NCBI GenBank assembly: GCA_009889585.1
Contig: WUQV01000107.1
Span: 1-13,260, forward strand
Direction of reading: 5' to 3'
DNA length: 13,260 nucleotides
DNA from: Candidatus Bathyarchaeota archaeon
Lineage (GTDB): Archaea > Thermoproteota > Bathyarchaeia > Bathyarchaeales > WUQV01
The notes under the pieces were generated by a model that worked only from the letters and a program-made list of their open reading frames with translations, was not told the origin of the DNA and did not search any database. The translations under genes were made by a program, and so were the position numbers. Of the stretch, positions 1-6,634 are shown one piece after another. The number at the start of each line of letters is the position of its first letter. Positions within the stretch are counted from its first letter, which is position 1.

Positions 1-30
1 CCACGATTAAATATAAGTGAAGATCGTTCG

Positions 31-306
31 CTATCCCTTCGATAAGTTAAACGGCCTTCCTTCTAAGAGGATCCTTTGCGGTACTTTATCATGCCACTTT
101 CGTAAGAAAGATAACTCTTCCTTTTCATCCCTTAATTCATCCGGTAACATCTCTGGTATTTCATCCTTTATAGGATACCAACGCAAACACTTAGGGCAAA
201 TGATCATGCCTTCGATCACCTCCTCCTTTTCCTCGAAGACGTATAACTCAAGAGGATAATGCTTATCGATAGGGCAGGCCAATATCTCCATTAATTTCCT
301 CTTCAC
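31..306 (-). CDS. Trm112-family zinc-binding protein
   Basis: Small protein of 91 residues in the Trm112/YbaR-like family. Family members are zinc-binding partners that activate and stabilise SAM-dependent methyltransferases acting on tRNA, rRNA or release factors in the cytoplasm. The N-terminal ILACPIDKHYPLELYVF segment and a later ICPKCLRWYPI segment supply the conserved cysteines, followed by IPEMLPDELR, all characteristic of archaeal Trm112. The first cysteine motif is CPID rather than CxxC, so only three cysteines are visible. The start could be GTG at 306 or ATG at 291. A TATA-like box at 337-347 would place transcription start near 315, leaving a very short leader for GTG-306. A GAGG lies about 6-7 bases before ATG-291. 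The longer form matches typical archaeal N-termini (MKRKLMEILACP). Its methyltransferase partner is not in the window. The family call is firm, the start less so. Confidence 0.85.
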   Translation of the reverse strand: MKRKLMEILACPIDKHYPLELYVFEEKEEVIEGMIICPKCLRWYPIKDEIPEMLPDELRDEKEELSFLRKWHDKVPQRILLEGRPFNLSKG

Positions 307-609
307 AGCCGACCCTTTGTTAAGTTAACGAGCCTACGTTATAAGCCTTACGCCGCAGGATGCGGCTATTAACCTAAGAACGGCGTTGAGCACGAACTAC
401 AAGGACGCTTGCTTAAAATGCTAAGCCCTAAGCGACTTAGCCCCCTCTTAACGATATTAATCCCCTAGGCACCGAACGCTACATCTACTTACAGCCGCCC
501 TTATGGAAGAACTTGCTCAACATTCATTTAAGTTGCCTTCCTTAGCAATAGCCCTAAACGAAGCTTAGGCAAGTTTTAGAAGGAGAACGGTTAACCTTAA
601 ATAACGTAA
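307..609. other. Gene-free divergent intergenic region
   Basis: About 300 bases between the divergent Trm112-like and TauE/SafE genes. No tRNA, rRNA or convincing ORF is visible; the longest open run from an ATG at 503 is about 21 codons. It contains two short perfect hairpins: GCCGCA/TGCGGC at 352-366, and CTAAG/CTTAG at 428-440 inside a larger GCTAAG/CTTAGC arrangement. A TATA-like CCTTAAATA lies at 595-602. The right part may simply be promoter and decayed sequence. Confidence 0.5.
337..347 (-). promoter_or_regulatory. TATA box for the Trm112-like gene
   Basis: On the minus strand the sequence reads GGCTTATAACG, with a CTTATAA core. It lies about 30 bases upstream of GTG-306, the spacing expected for an archaeal TBP site serving a nearly leaderless transcript. 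Inferred from spacing and sequence only. Confidence 0.45.
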
Positions 610-1455
610 GTGGATGACATACTTGATGTGAAGTTGATCAAGCTTTACCCTCAAGTTAAAGCCGAGCTAAGCCCTCACAAGGCCGTTTTAGCGTCGTCCC
701 TCAGCTTCCTCATTAGCTTGATCTCCGGCCTCTTGGGCATCGGAGGAGGGGAGTTTCGATTGCCCGTGTTAATACTTCTGCTCGGTCTCCCCGTGACCGT
801 CTCAGCAACGGCAAATTTGATCGTCGGGCTTTTAACGGTGTTCATCGCCTTCGTCAAGCGCTTAATGCTAGGGGTGTTCGACGAAGGAGCCTTGGGCTTG
901 ATCGTAACCATGAGCGTTGGCTCGATCTTCGGGGCTTGCGCGGGTGCAACGATCACGGGCAAGGTGGGCGACCGTCGCTTAAGGCTTGCGGTCGGAGCGT
1001 TCCTTATCGCTATCGGACTTAAGTTCCTCCACGGGGCGCTCGTACGAGAGGTCCCTCAAGGCTTAGCCTTAGGCCATCGATTGGACGTGGTCTTCGCGGC
1101 CCTTTTCGGAGCCCTTATAGGGGTAGTCTCCGGGGCGATAGGCGTAGCGGCAGGGGAGCTAAGGATCCCAACGTTCGTGTACTTCTTCGGCATTTCGATA
1201 AAACTCGCTGGAACGGCTAGCTTAGCTGTTTCCATACCTACGGTGGCAGCTGGAGCCTTCGCTCATAAGAGGATAGGCCATTTGGATAGACGAGCGGCTC
1301 ACGCTGCGCTCGTGATGGGGCTCCCTGCTCTTGCAGGCGCTTACGCCGGGGCCTCCCTCGTCCCAGGGGCTGCTGATCCGTTGCTTAAGGCCTTGCTCGG
1401 AGCCGTCCTGTTGTTATCAGCGGCTAAAATTGTGAAATTTAAACGCGTTGTCTAA
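610..1455 (+). CDS. TauE/SafE-family membrane transporter
   Basis: Polytopic membrane protein of up to 281 residues in the TauE/SafE (DUF81) family. Members are thought to export sulfite, sulfoacetate or other organosulfur anions across the cell membrane. The family's internal duplication is visible: GLLGIGGGEFRLPVL near residues 41-55 is echoed by GAIGVAAGELRIPTF near residues 175-189. Each half is followed by hydrophobic helices rich in Gly, Ala, Val and Leu. The second repeat has AAG where GGG is usual. The start is uncertain. GTG-610 has no ribosome binding site. The TATA-like box at 595-602 would start transcription near 625, which favours GTG-628 on a leaderless message. The Ogg2 gene follows after 24 bases on the same strand, so co-transcription is possible, although base composition changes sharply between them. 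Substrate cannot be told from sequence. Confidence 0.85.
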   Translation: MDDILDVKLIKLYPQVKAELSPHKAVLASSLSFLISLISGLLGIGGGEFRLPVLILLLGLPVTVSATANLIVGLLTVFIAFVKRLMLGVFDEGALGLIVTMSVGSIFGACAGATITGKVGDRRLRLAVGAFLIAIGLKFLHGALVREVPQGLALGHRLDVVFAALFGALIGVVSGAIGVAAGELRIPTFVYFFGISIKLAGTASLAVSIPTVAAGAFAHKRIGHLDRRAAHAALVMGLPALAGAYAGASLVPGAADPLLKALLGAVLLLSAAKIVKFKRVV

Positions 1456-1479
1456 ACCGTGGAAGCCTAAGGCGTAATC

Positions 1480-2115
1480 ATGAATGAGAAGGAGTTAATC
1501 GAAGTCATAATGAAGTTGAAATCAAGTTATATTAATAATGTTGTGAAGGCGAGAGTTCAAGAGTTTAAGGAGTTGGGATGTAGGGGGAATATTGAATGGT
1601 TTTTAGAGCTTTGCTTTTGCATTTTAACGGCTGGATCATCAGCGATATCGGCGTTAAAAGCACAAAAAGAGTTAGGCTTTAATGGCTTTTTAACTTCTAC
1701 AAAGGATGAGTTAGTCAAAAGGCTTAAGGAAGCTGGTTGTAGATTCTTTGATAGAAGAGCTGAGTTCATTATAGAAGCGAGGAAGTTTAAAAATATTAAG
1801 GATATAATGAAGAGATTTCCTAATGAATATGAAGCTAGGGAATGGTTGGTGAAGAATGTAAAGGGAATAGGTTATAAGGAGGCGAGCCATTTCCTTCGTA
1901 ACGTTGGATTTTCAAACGTAGCGATCTTAGATAGACATGTCCTCTCCCTTTTACGTGAAAGTGGAATTATCGAATATAATTTGAAGACATTAACGAAACG
2001 GAGATACTTAGAGGTTGAGAGGAAGCTAAGGGATATAGCTGAAAAGGTAGGACTGTCGCTCGCAGAGTTAGATTTATACCTCTGGTACGTTAAAACAGGA
2101 AAGGTCTTGAAGTAA
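1480..2115 (+). CDS. ogg: Ogg2-type 8-oxoguanine DNA glycosylase/AP lyase
   Basis: Protein of 211 residues matching the archaeal Ogg2 family (the Methanocaldococcus jannaschii type, of nearly the same length). It excises 8-oxoguanine opposite cytosine and cleaves the resulting abasic site in base-excision repair. The helix-hairpin-helix signature reads VKGIGYKEASHFLRNVG near residues 127-143. Within it the lysine of GYKEAS is the expected Schiff-base nucleophile, and the aspartate of AILDRHVL is the expected catalytic acid. The protein ends in a lysine (TGKVLK). In the family the C-terminal lysine is known to contact the 8-oxoguanine base, so the end appears intact. No strong ribosome binding site precedes ATG-1480. 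The gene is clearly more AT-rich than the transporter before it, which may indicate separate ancestry. The family call is confident. Confidence 0.92.
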   Translation: MNEKELIEVIMKLKSSYINNVVKARVQEFKELGCRGNIEWFLELCFCILTAGSSAISALKAQKELGFNGFLTSTKDELVKRLKEAGCRFFDRRAEFIIEARKFKNIKDIMKRFPNEYEAREWLVKNVKGIGYKEASHFLRNVGFSNVAILDRHVLSLLRESGIIEYNLKTLTKRRYLEVERKLRDIAEKVGLSLAELDLYLWYVKTGKVLK

Positions 2116-2287
2116 TGTAAGAGCTCGCCTTAAGTTAAAAGTTTAAGGCGGCTGTCAGCCCGCCCGTCGGGCGTCACGGCCTTCGCTCCGCCCTCCTCCT
2201 TTCATCATCCGCGTAAGGACGGTCGAGCCTTCAGCTTAAGCGTTTCGCTAAAAATAGCATCCCTTTAAGAAGCTTTAACCGACCGTT
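2116..2287. repeat. Hairpin-rich convergent intergenic region
   Basis: Gap between the convergent Ogg2 (+) and JAMM (-) genes. It has a perfect 8-bp stem CGCCTTAA/TTAAGGCG at 2126-2150 with a 9-nt loop. A tight CGCCC/GGGCG hairpin follows at 2161-2173. A 7-bp long-range pair ACGGTCG (2219-2225) and CGACCGT (2280-2286) encloses a smaller AGCG/CGCT hairpin. The first stem sits 10 bases after the Ogg2 stop. The region may hold terminators for both genes or a small structured RNA; the sequence alone does not decide. Confidence 0.45.
2250..2254 (-). terminator. Possible oligo-T terminator after the JAMM gene
   Basis: On the minus strand a run of five T lies about 35 bases past the JAMM stop codon. 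Short oligo-T runs end archaeal transcripts, but five is the lower limit, so this is tentative. Confidence 0.3.
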
Positions 2288-2698
2288 TCAAACGACCTTG
2301 ACGTCCACCTCGTTTAACTTCCCTCCTTCGAAGACGTAAGCGCTAAAGCTTCCGTCTAAAGTTGAGTAAATCAACCATACGACGTTCGGCCAAAGCCTCA
2401 TGGCCCTTTCGTCCGCCGTCGACGGGGAGCTCCTCGCTGGATGGGAGTGAAAGACGCCTACGTATTCCCTTCCCTCTTCCTCCATCCTTTTATAAACGAC
2501 ATAGAATAACTCAGGGTCTATCATAAAGCTGATGTTAGACCCATTTTCATTCGACATAATCATCACTTCTTCTACGACGATTTCATCGTCCTTAGTACAT
2601 CCAAATAAGAGAGCGCAAGCCTCTACTGGATACGCCCTTTTAACCTCCTCCTTAAGCATCCTTAAATGATCCTTCTTAATAATGAGCTTAAGCTTCAT
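2288..2698 (-). CDS. JAMM/MPN+ metalloprotease (JAB domain)
   Basis: Single-domain protein of 136 residues carrying a complete JAMM zinc-peptidase signature. The upstream glutamate is in YPVEACALLFG near residue 26, and HSHPARSSPSTAD near residues 84-96 supplies the two zinc histidines, the serine and the aspartate. Archaeal JAMM proteins of this kind cleave isopeptide or peptide bonds to ubiquitin-like SAMP modifiers, or process sulfur-carrier proteins. Which applies here is unknown. The ATG overlaps the stop of the Nre gene (ATGA at 2695-2698), and GGGAGGT lies 5 bases upstream, so translation is probably coupled. No signal peptide or membrane segment is seen, so it is likely cytoplasmic. 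The active site appears intact. Confidence 0.88.
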   Translation of the reverse strand: MKLKLIIKKDHLRMLKEEVKRAYPVEACALLFGCTKDDEIVVEEVMIMSNENGSNISFMIDPELFYVVYKRMEEEGREYVGVFHSHPARSSPSTADERAMRLWPNVVWLIYSTLDGSFSAYVFEGGKLNEVDVKVV

Positions 2699-3957
2699 TG
2701 ATAACCTCCCTTCATACGGTTGATGAATTTAATTAACTTCGCTTGAGATAGATACGATCTTAACAAACTTGCCCTTTTAAACCATTTTTCAAACGGCGTG
2801 AATACCCTTGATGATACATCTTTTAATGCTTCATCAATCGAATTAAACTTCCTAGGGGGCCTTTTGAAAACCTCCCTAAGTGCCTCTCTCATCTTCCAAG
2901 AACCTATCGCCACGTAATATTCAGAGCTCACCTCCCTTAAGACGAAAGCGAACGCTTGACGCCTTATCTTATGCAAGTATTCGTAAACGGGAAGCTTCAT
3001 GGCGTAATAACCTCCTCCTGCCTTAGAGAAGTCAACCCTTCCTCTCCACGTCTCATGATCTGATCCTATGAAGGCGGACTTCGCGTTAGGCATGAAGACG
3101 GAGTTCGGAAGCCATATCTCAACCATTTCGTACGAAAGAGGCCCAGGGGCTAACACGACCTCGTAATGATTCCCGAGGTGGGATTGGCTGAAGACGTGAA
3201 CTTCGTTAAGCTCGTCGAAGTCGGCTATGCGTTTGGCTAAGCCATTCGATAGGATGGAATCGATAGCCGTTATCGACCAACGAGATGGGACGAGAACTCG
3301 ATCCTTAGGGACGCCTAAGAGGCCGAGGGAGAGGAGTCGTACGATGTAATAGTTGGAGATGCCATATTCGTAGAGCTCCCTTACGGCTGTAGCGGCCCTC
3401 ACGTCACGATCGTCCACTAACGACTCAACCTTACTAGGGGCTGAAACGTTCCCTACGACCTTCAAGTCGGTTAAGCTTCCGGACATCCCGCTCGGGGCCA
3501 ATGTATCGTCGAACTTCAAAACCGGCTTCAACGGCTTCTTGAACGAAGCTTCAACGTCCACCGGTTCGCTCGAAATGCTTAACTCCCTCGTCAAGTCCAA
3601 CAACTTGCTCGACTTTCGGGCTGCTTTTACATGCGATTTGAACGTAGACCTGACGAGCTGAGACCTTAGCGCTACGACATCGTCTAAGGATCGTCCGTAA
3701 AGAAGCGAAGGCTCGCTTAACTTCCTAACGTCTTCTTTGATGGGCGTGAGCAAAGGCCCTATCGTCGCTTGAGGCCAAAGCTTGCTTCCGACTAAGACCT
3801 CGGGAGGAGTAGCCCCGAATAACGTCCGCCCGAGGAGCTTCGTCGAAACTGCTAAATGGGATTCGAACTTTATCAAAATGGGGCACGTAGGCCTTCTACA
3901 TAACGATTTAACGCCTCTACACCTTACGCATAATCGAGCTTCAGCTCCCAACTCCAT
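2695..3957 (-). CDS. nreA: Nre-family archaeal DNA repair protein with zinc finger and PIP-like tail
   Basis: Protein of 420 residues matching the archaeal Nre family (Nre_N plus Nre_C domains), linked in Haloferax to repair of bulky or crosslinked DNA damage. A small N-terminal zinc-binding motif reads CVRCRGVKSLCRRPTCPI. It is followed by the conserved FGATPPEVLVG and IGPLLTP segments and by LAPSGMSGSLTDLKV. The conserved C-terminal region is present in full (LGNHYEVVLAPGPLSYEMVEIW, FIGSDHETWRGRVDFS). The tail has QAKLIKFI near the end, which fits the PCNA-interacting pattern QxxLxxF apart from the last aromatic residue; Nre proteins are known to carry such tails. ATG-3957 is preferred over TTG-3960. 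A TATA-like box at 3991-3997 implies a leader of only about 10 bases. The stop overlaps the JAMM gene's start. It could equally be the paralogue NreB. Confidence 0.87.
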   Translation of the reverse strand: MELGAEARLCVRCRGVKSLCRRPTCPILIKFESHLAVSTKLLGRTLFGATPPEVLVGSKLWPQATIGPLLTPIKEDVRKLSEPSLLYGRSLDDVVALRSQLVRSTFKSHVKAARKSSKLLDLTRELSISSEPVDVEASFKKPLKPVLKFDDTLAPSGMSGSLTDLKVVGNVSAPSKVESLVDDRDVRAATAVRELYEYGISNYYIVRLLSLGLLGVPKDRVLVPSRWSITAIDSILSNGLAKRIADFDELNEVHVFSQSHLGNHYEVVLAPGPLSYEMVEIWLPNSVFMPNAKSAFIGSDHETWRGRVDFSKAGGGYYAMKLPVYEYLHKIRRQAFAFVLREVSSEYYVAIGSWKMREALREVFKRPPRKFNSIDEALKDVSSRVFTPFEKWFKRASLLRSYLSQAKLIKFINRMKGGYQ

Positions 3958-3990
3958 CAATAGCGGCCAACAGCTAATATGCCATCAAAC

Positions 3991-3997
3991 TTTTAAA
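3991..3997 (-). promoter_or_regulatory. TATA box for the Nre-JAMM pair
   Basis: Minus-strand TTTAAAA in the context ACGTTTAAAAG. It lies about 35 bases upstream of ATG-3957, between the oxidoreductase stop and the Nre start. This suggests a promoter of its own for the two-gene unit. Confidence 0.4.
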
Positions 3998-4008
3998 CGT
4001 ATCGAGAA

Positions 4009-4968
4009 CTAACGATTAAAGGCCTTTAGCTTAACCGCTCTACACTTCATAGAGGATTTTAACGATGCTTCAGCTATTAAGAGGGCCTTCAACCCATCGG
4101 CACCGGTCACCAATGGTTCCTTGTTATTTAGGACGCAGCCTACGAAATGTTGTAATTCCAGCTTAAGCGGCTCCTTCCACTCATGTTCAAGCATTACGCA
4201 TTGACCAGCTCTTTCTACCTTCACCTCTTGAGTAAGATAATTGAGGGATGCAATTGCATCACTGCCTGTTACAAGCAAATTTCTCACTTTATAAGGCGTC
4301 AACCAATTCGCTTCTATAAACGCCGTCCTTCCGCCTTTAAACGTAAGCATTATTTGAGCATAATCCTCAAACCTTATATGCTTTAGCCTTCCGACCTTTG
4401 CATAAACAACTATTGGATCGTCAGAGAATACATGCCTAATGATATCAATATCATGTATGGCCGTATCCTTTATGACGCCTACATCGCCTATCCTCTCAGG
4501 CCATTGTGAAACCCTTCTTGCAGTCGCAGATACGATGGTTCCTAACTCGCCCTTATTAATGAGGTCCTTTACGCGTTGAACCCCAGGATTAAACCTTTCG
4601 ATAAAGCCAGCCATTAAAATAAGCCCCTCCTCCTCAGCCGTATTGATTAACTCTTTAGCTTGTCGAACGTCACTTGCCATCGGCTTCTCCACTAACACGT
4701 GCTTTCCAGCGTTCAATGCTTTCAACGCCTCAACAGCTAAGTTCGTCGACCAAGTGCAAATGCTCACAGCTTCAACATCATCCCTTTTCAACATCTCTCG
4801 GCTGTCAACATATCCTTCAACATCAAACGTCTTAGCAATGGACTCTGTCCTCTTTAAATCGATATCACAAACGGCTACTAACTCGACCTCCGGCATCTCC
4901 TTATAAACTCTAGCGTGATTTCGGCCCCAGAACCCAACGCCTACGATCGCTACGCCTAACTTCCTCAT
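4009..4968 (-). CDS. Gfo/Idh/MocA-family NAD(P)-dependent oxidoreductase
   Basis: Protein of 319 residues with the two-domain plan of the Gfo/Idh/MocA family, which oxidises or reduces sugar hydroxyl/keto groups using NAD(P). The Rossmann motif GVGFWG is at residues 10-15, VLVEKPMA with the conserved EKP at residues 94-96, and the sugar-binding/catalytic segment DTAIHDIDIIRHV near residues 168-180. The last segment resembles that of UDP-GlcNAc 3-dehydrogenases and related nucleotide-sugar enzymes. GlmM, which feeds UDP-GlcNAc synthesis, lies just upstream on the same strand and fits this, but the substrate is not proven. GTG-4980 is also in frame. However, it forms part of an AGGTG ribosome binding site nine bases before ATG-4968, so the ATG is chosen. 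A small upstream ORF ends four bases before this ATG. Confidence 0.85.
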   Translation of the reverse strand: MRKLGVAIVGVGFWGRNHARVYKEMPEVELVAVCDIDLKRTESIAKTFDVEGYVDSREMLKRDDVEAVSICTWSTNLAVEALKALNAGKHVLVEKPMASDVRQAKELINTAEEEGLILMAGFIERFNPGVQRVKDLINKGELGTIVSATARRVSQWPERIGDVGVIKDTAIHDIDIIRHVFSDDPIVVYAKVGRLKHIRFEDYAQIMLTFKGGRTAFIEANWLTPYKVRNLLVTGSDAIASLNYLTQEVKVERAGQCVMLEHEWKEPLKLELQHFVGCVLNNKEPLVTGADGLKALLIAEASLKSSMKCRAVKLKAFNR

Positions 4969-4972
4969 GCCA

Positions 4973-5077
4973 TTAAACACCTAAAGTTCTATCGAGGCCG
5001 TTAATTAATACGACCTTGCTAATGAACGTTCCTACATCGAGCTTGATAAGGATGGCGTAGTATGTCGCGAACGTCAC
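4973..5077 (-). CDS. Candidate 34-residue small ORF upstream of the oxidoreductase
   Basis: Short open frame starting at GTG-5077. GGAGGTCATC immediately precedes it, a near-perfect complement of the archaeal 16S tail. It encodes 34 residues beginning MTFATYYAILIKLDVG and containing FISKVVLING, moderately hydrophobic, with no recognised domain. Its stop lies four bases before the oxidoreductase ATG, an arrangement typical of translational coupling. The frame is open a few codons further upstream (to a TAG), so it could also be the tail of a decayed gene. Whether the protein is made or the ORF is a leader is not decidable here. Confidence 0.4.
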   Translation of the reverse strand: MTFATYYAILIKLDVGTFISKVVLINGLDRTLGV

Positions 5078-5146
5078 GATGACCTCCTCGTTTTCCGGCT
5101 AAATTGTAACGCGCGAGGACCCGTGATGTCGTAATCCATAGCGTAA

Positions 5147-6550
5147 TTAGCTGTTTGCTAGAGAGCGTTCAACAGAAGTCAAGAGCTTGTTGATTATGGA
5201 ACGAAGCACCTCCTTGTACTTAACGACGAGCTGAGCTGCCCTTTCCTTAGTTCTTCCTTCGGCATAAAGCCTATAAATCGGCTCCGTTCCACTCGGCCTT
5301 ATGAGTATGGAACTTTCATCCTGTAGCCACAACCTCACGCCATCTATCGTATCCATGCTTACGCCTTCGACTCGCTTCATCAATTCATCTAATACCAACT
5401 CCTTTAGCTCATCTGGACAAGCTAACTTATCCTTTTCGATATAGTAAGAGGGCAATTCGTCCAACAGTTCGGATAGCTTCCTCCCCGTCTTAGCCATTAC
5501 GTTCAATATTAACGCCGTGGCCATGGCTCCGTCTCTGACGAATTGATGAGGCCCGTAGAAGATGCCCCCGTTCTCCTCGCCTCCTAACTTTGCGCTCAAT
5601 CGCTTCATCACGTGGGAGACGATGATGCTGCCGACTTTAGTCCAAACGACCTTTCCGCCGAATTCCTCAGCGACGTCCTTTATGAGCGATGAGGAGCTAA
5701 TCGGCGTGACGATGACCTCCCCTGGGTTCTCCATTAGGAATTGCTTCTCGATTAAGGCGAAGGTCTTATCGCCCCAATGAGCCTCGCCCCTTTCGTCCAC
5801 GAAAATCGCTCGATCGGCATCTCCATCGTAAGCAACCCCTACGTCCGCCTTAACGGCCTTAACGACAAGGGCTAAGCCGCGTAAGTTCTCCAACGTTGGC
5901 TCCGGAGGCCTTTTGGGGAACGTCCCATCGATTTCCGCGTTAATCGTCGTAACTCGGCATCCCATTTCTTGAAGCAATCGAGGGATGGCCAATCCGGCGA
6001 CGCCGTTGCCTGGATCTACCACGACGTGAAAGCCCTTCCGTCGAATGGCGTCGACGTTCACGTGTTGCTTCACGGCCTCCACGTAAACGTCTAAGGCTCC
6101 TGATAGCTCGTTAACGCCTTTGACGCCATCCCACGTAGCTCGATAGAACCTTTCGTTAAATAGTATCCCTTCGATTTCGACTTCTAACTCCCGAGGGATC
6201 TCCACCCCATCGTCGGCTACGACCTTTATGCCATTGTACTCCGGCGGGTTATGAGAGGCCGTTATTATGACCCCGCCCTTCATATGGTAATGCTTAACCG
6301 CGTATTGAATGGCTGGCGTAGGGGCTACTCCTACGTCGTAAACATCGCAACCAGCCGACAGAAGGCCCGCGATAACGGCCCTTACGAGCATCGGGCCGCT
6401 CGTCCTTCCGTCGCGTCCTACGAGAATCTTCCCACCTCCGAAGAACGTTCCAACGCTACTTCCGACTTTCGTTGCGAACTCAGGGGTTAGGTCGCGGTTA
6501 GCCACTCCTCGAATTCCGTTCGTTCCGAAGAGCCTCCTAGCTTTAATCAT
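5147..6550 (-). CDS. glmM: GlmM-type phosphoglucosamine mutase / phosphohexomutase
   Basis: Alpha-D-phosphohexomutase of about 467 residues. In archaea this group interconverts glucosamine-6-P and glucosamine-1-P (or other hexose phosphates) on the way to UDP-GlcNAc. All four active-site blocks are present, numbered from ATG-6550: TASHNP with phosphoserine near residue 100; metal-binding DGDADR near residues 242-247; sugar-recognition GEENGG near residues 324-329; and phosphate-binding RPSGTEP near residues 418-424. The N-terminus LFGTNGIRG is typical. In-frame ATG-6571 and TTG-6574 would add seven or eight residues. No start has a clear ribosome binding site, and ATG-6550 gives the usual family length. 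The gene lies 60-85 bases after aIF2-gamma on the same strand. The archaeal family also contains phosphomannomutases, so GlmM activity is likely but not exclusive. Confidence 0.88.
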   Translation of the reverse strand: MIKARRLFGTNGIRGVANRDLTPEFATKVGSSVGTFFGGGKILVGRDGRTSGPMLVRAVIAGLLSAGCDVYDVGVAPTPAIQYAVKHYHMKGGVIITASHNPPEYNGIKVVADDGVEIPRELEVEIEGILFNERFYRATWDGVKGVNELSGALDVYVEAVKQHVNVDAIRRKGFHVVVDPGNGVAGLAIPRLLQEMGCRVTTINAEIDGTFPKRPPEPTLENLRGLALVVKAVKADVGVAYDGDADRAIFVDERGEAHWGDKTFALIEKQFLMENPGEVIVTPISSSSLIKDVAEEFGGKVVWTKVGSIIVSHVMKRLSAKLGGEENGGIFYGPHQFVRDGAMATALILNVMAKTGRKLSELLDELPSYYIEKDKLACPDELKELVLDELMKRVEGVSMDTIDGVRLWLQDESSILIRPSGTEPIYRLYAEGRTKERAAQLVVKYKEVLRSIINKLLTSVERSLANS

Positions 6551-6634
6551 GGGATGACCCGAGGGAACCATCAAAGGGCTTTGTTAACGCTTCCATCGAT
6601 GTCATTATTAAGCTAACTCCTCCATGCGTTATCG

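Noticed and set aside
307..609. tRNA or C/D-box RNA in the long intergenic region
   Set aside because: No T-loop GTTCRA pattern, acceptor stem or C/D box pair could be found; only short hairpins are present.
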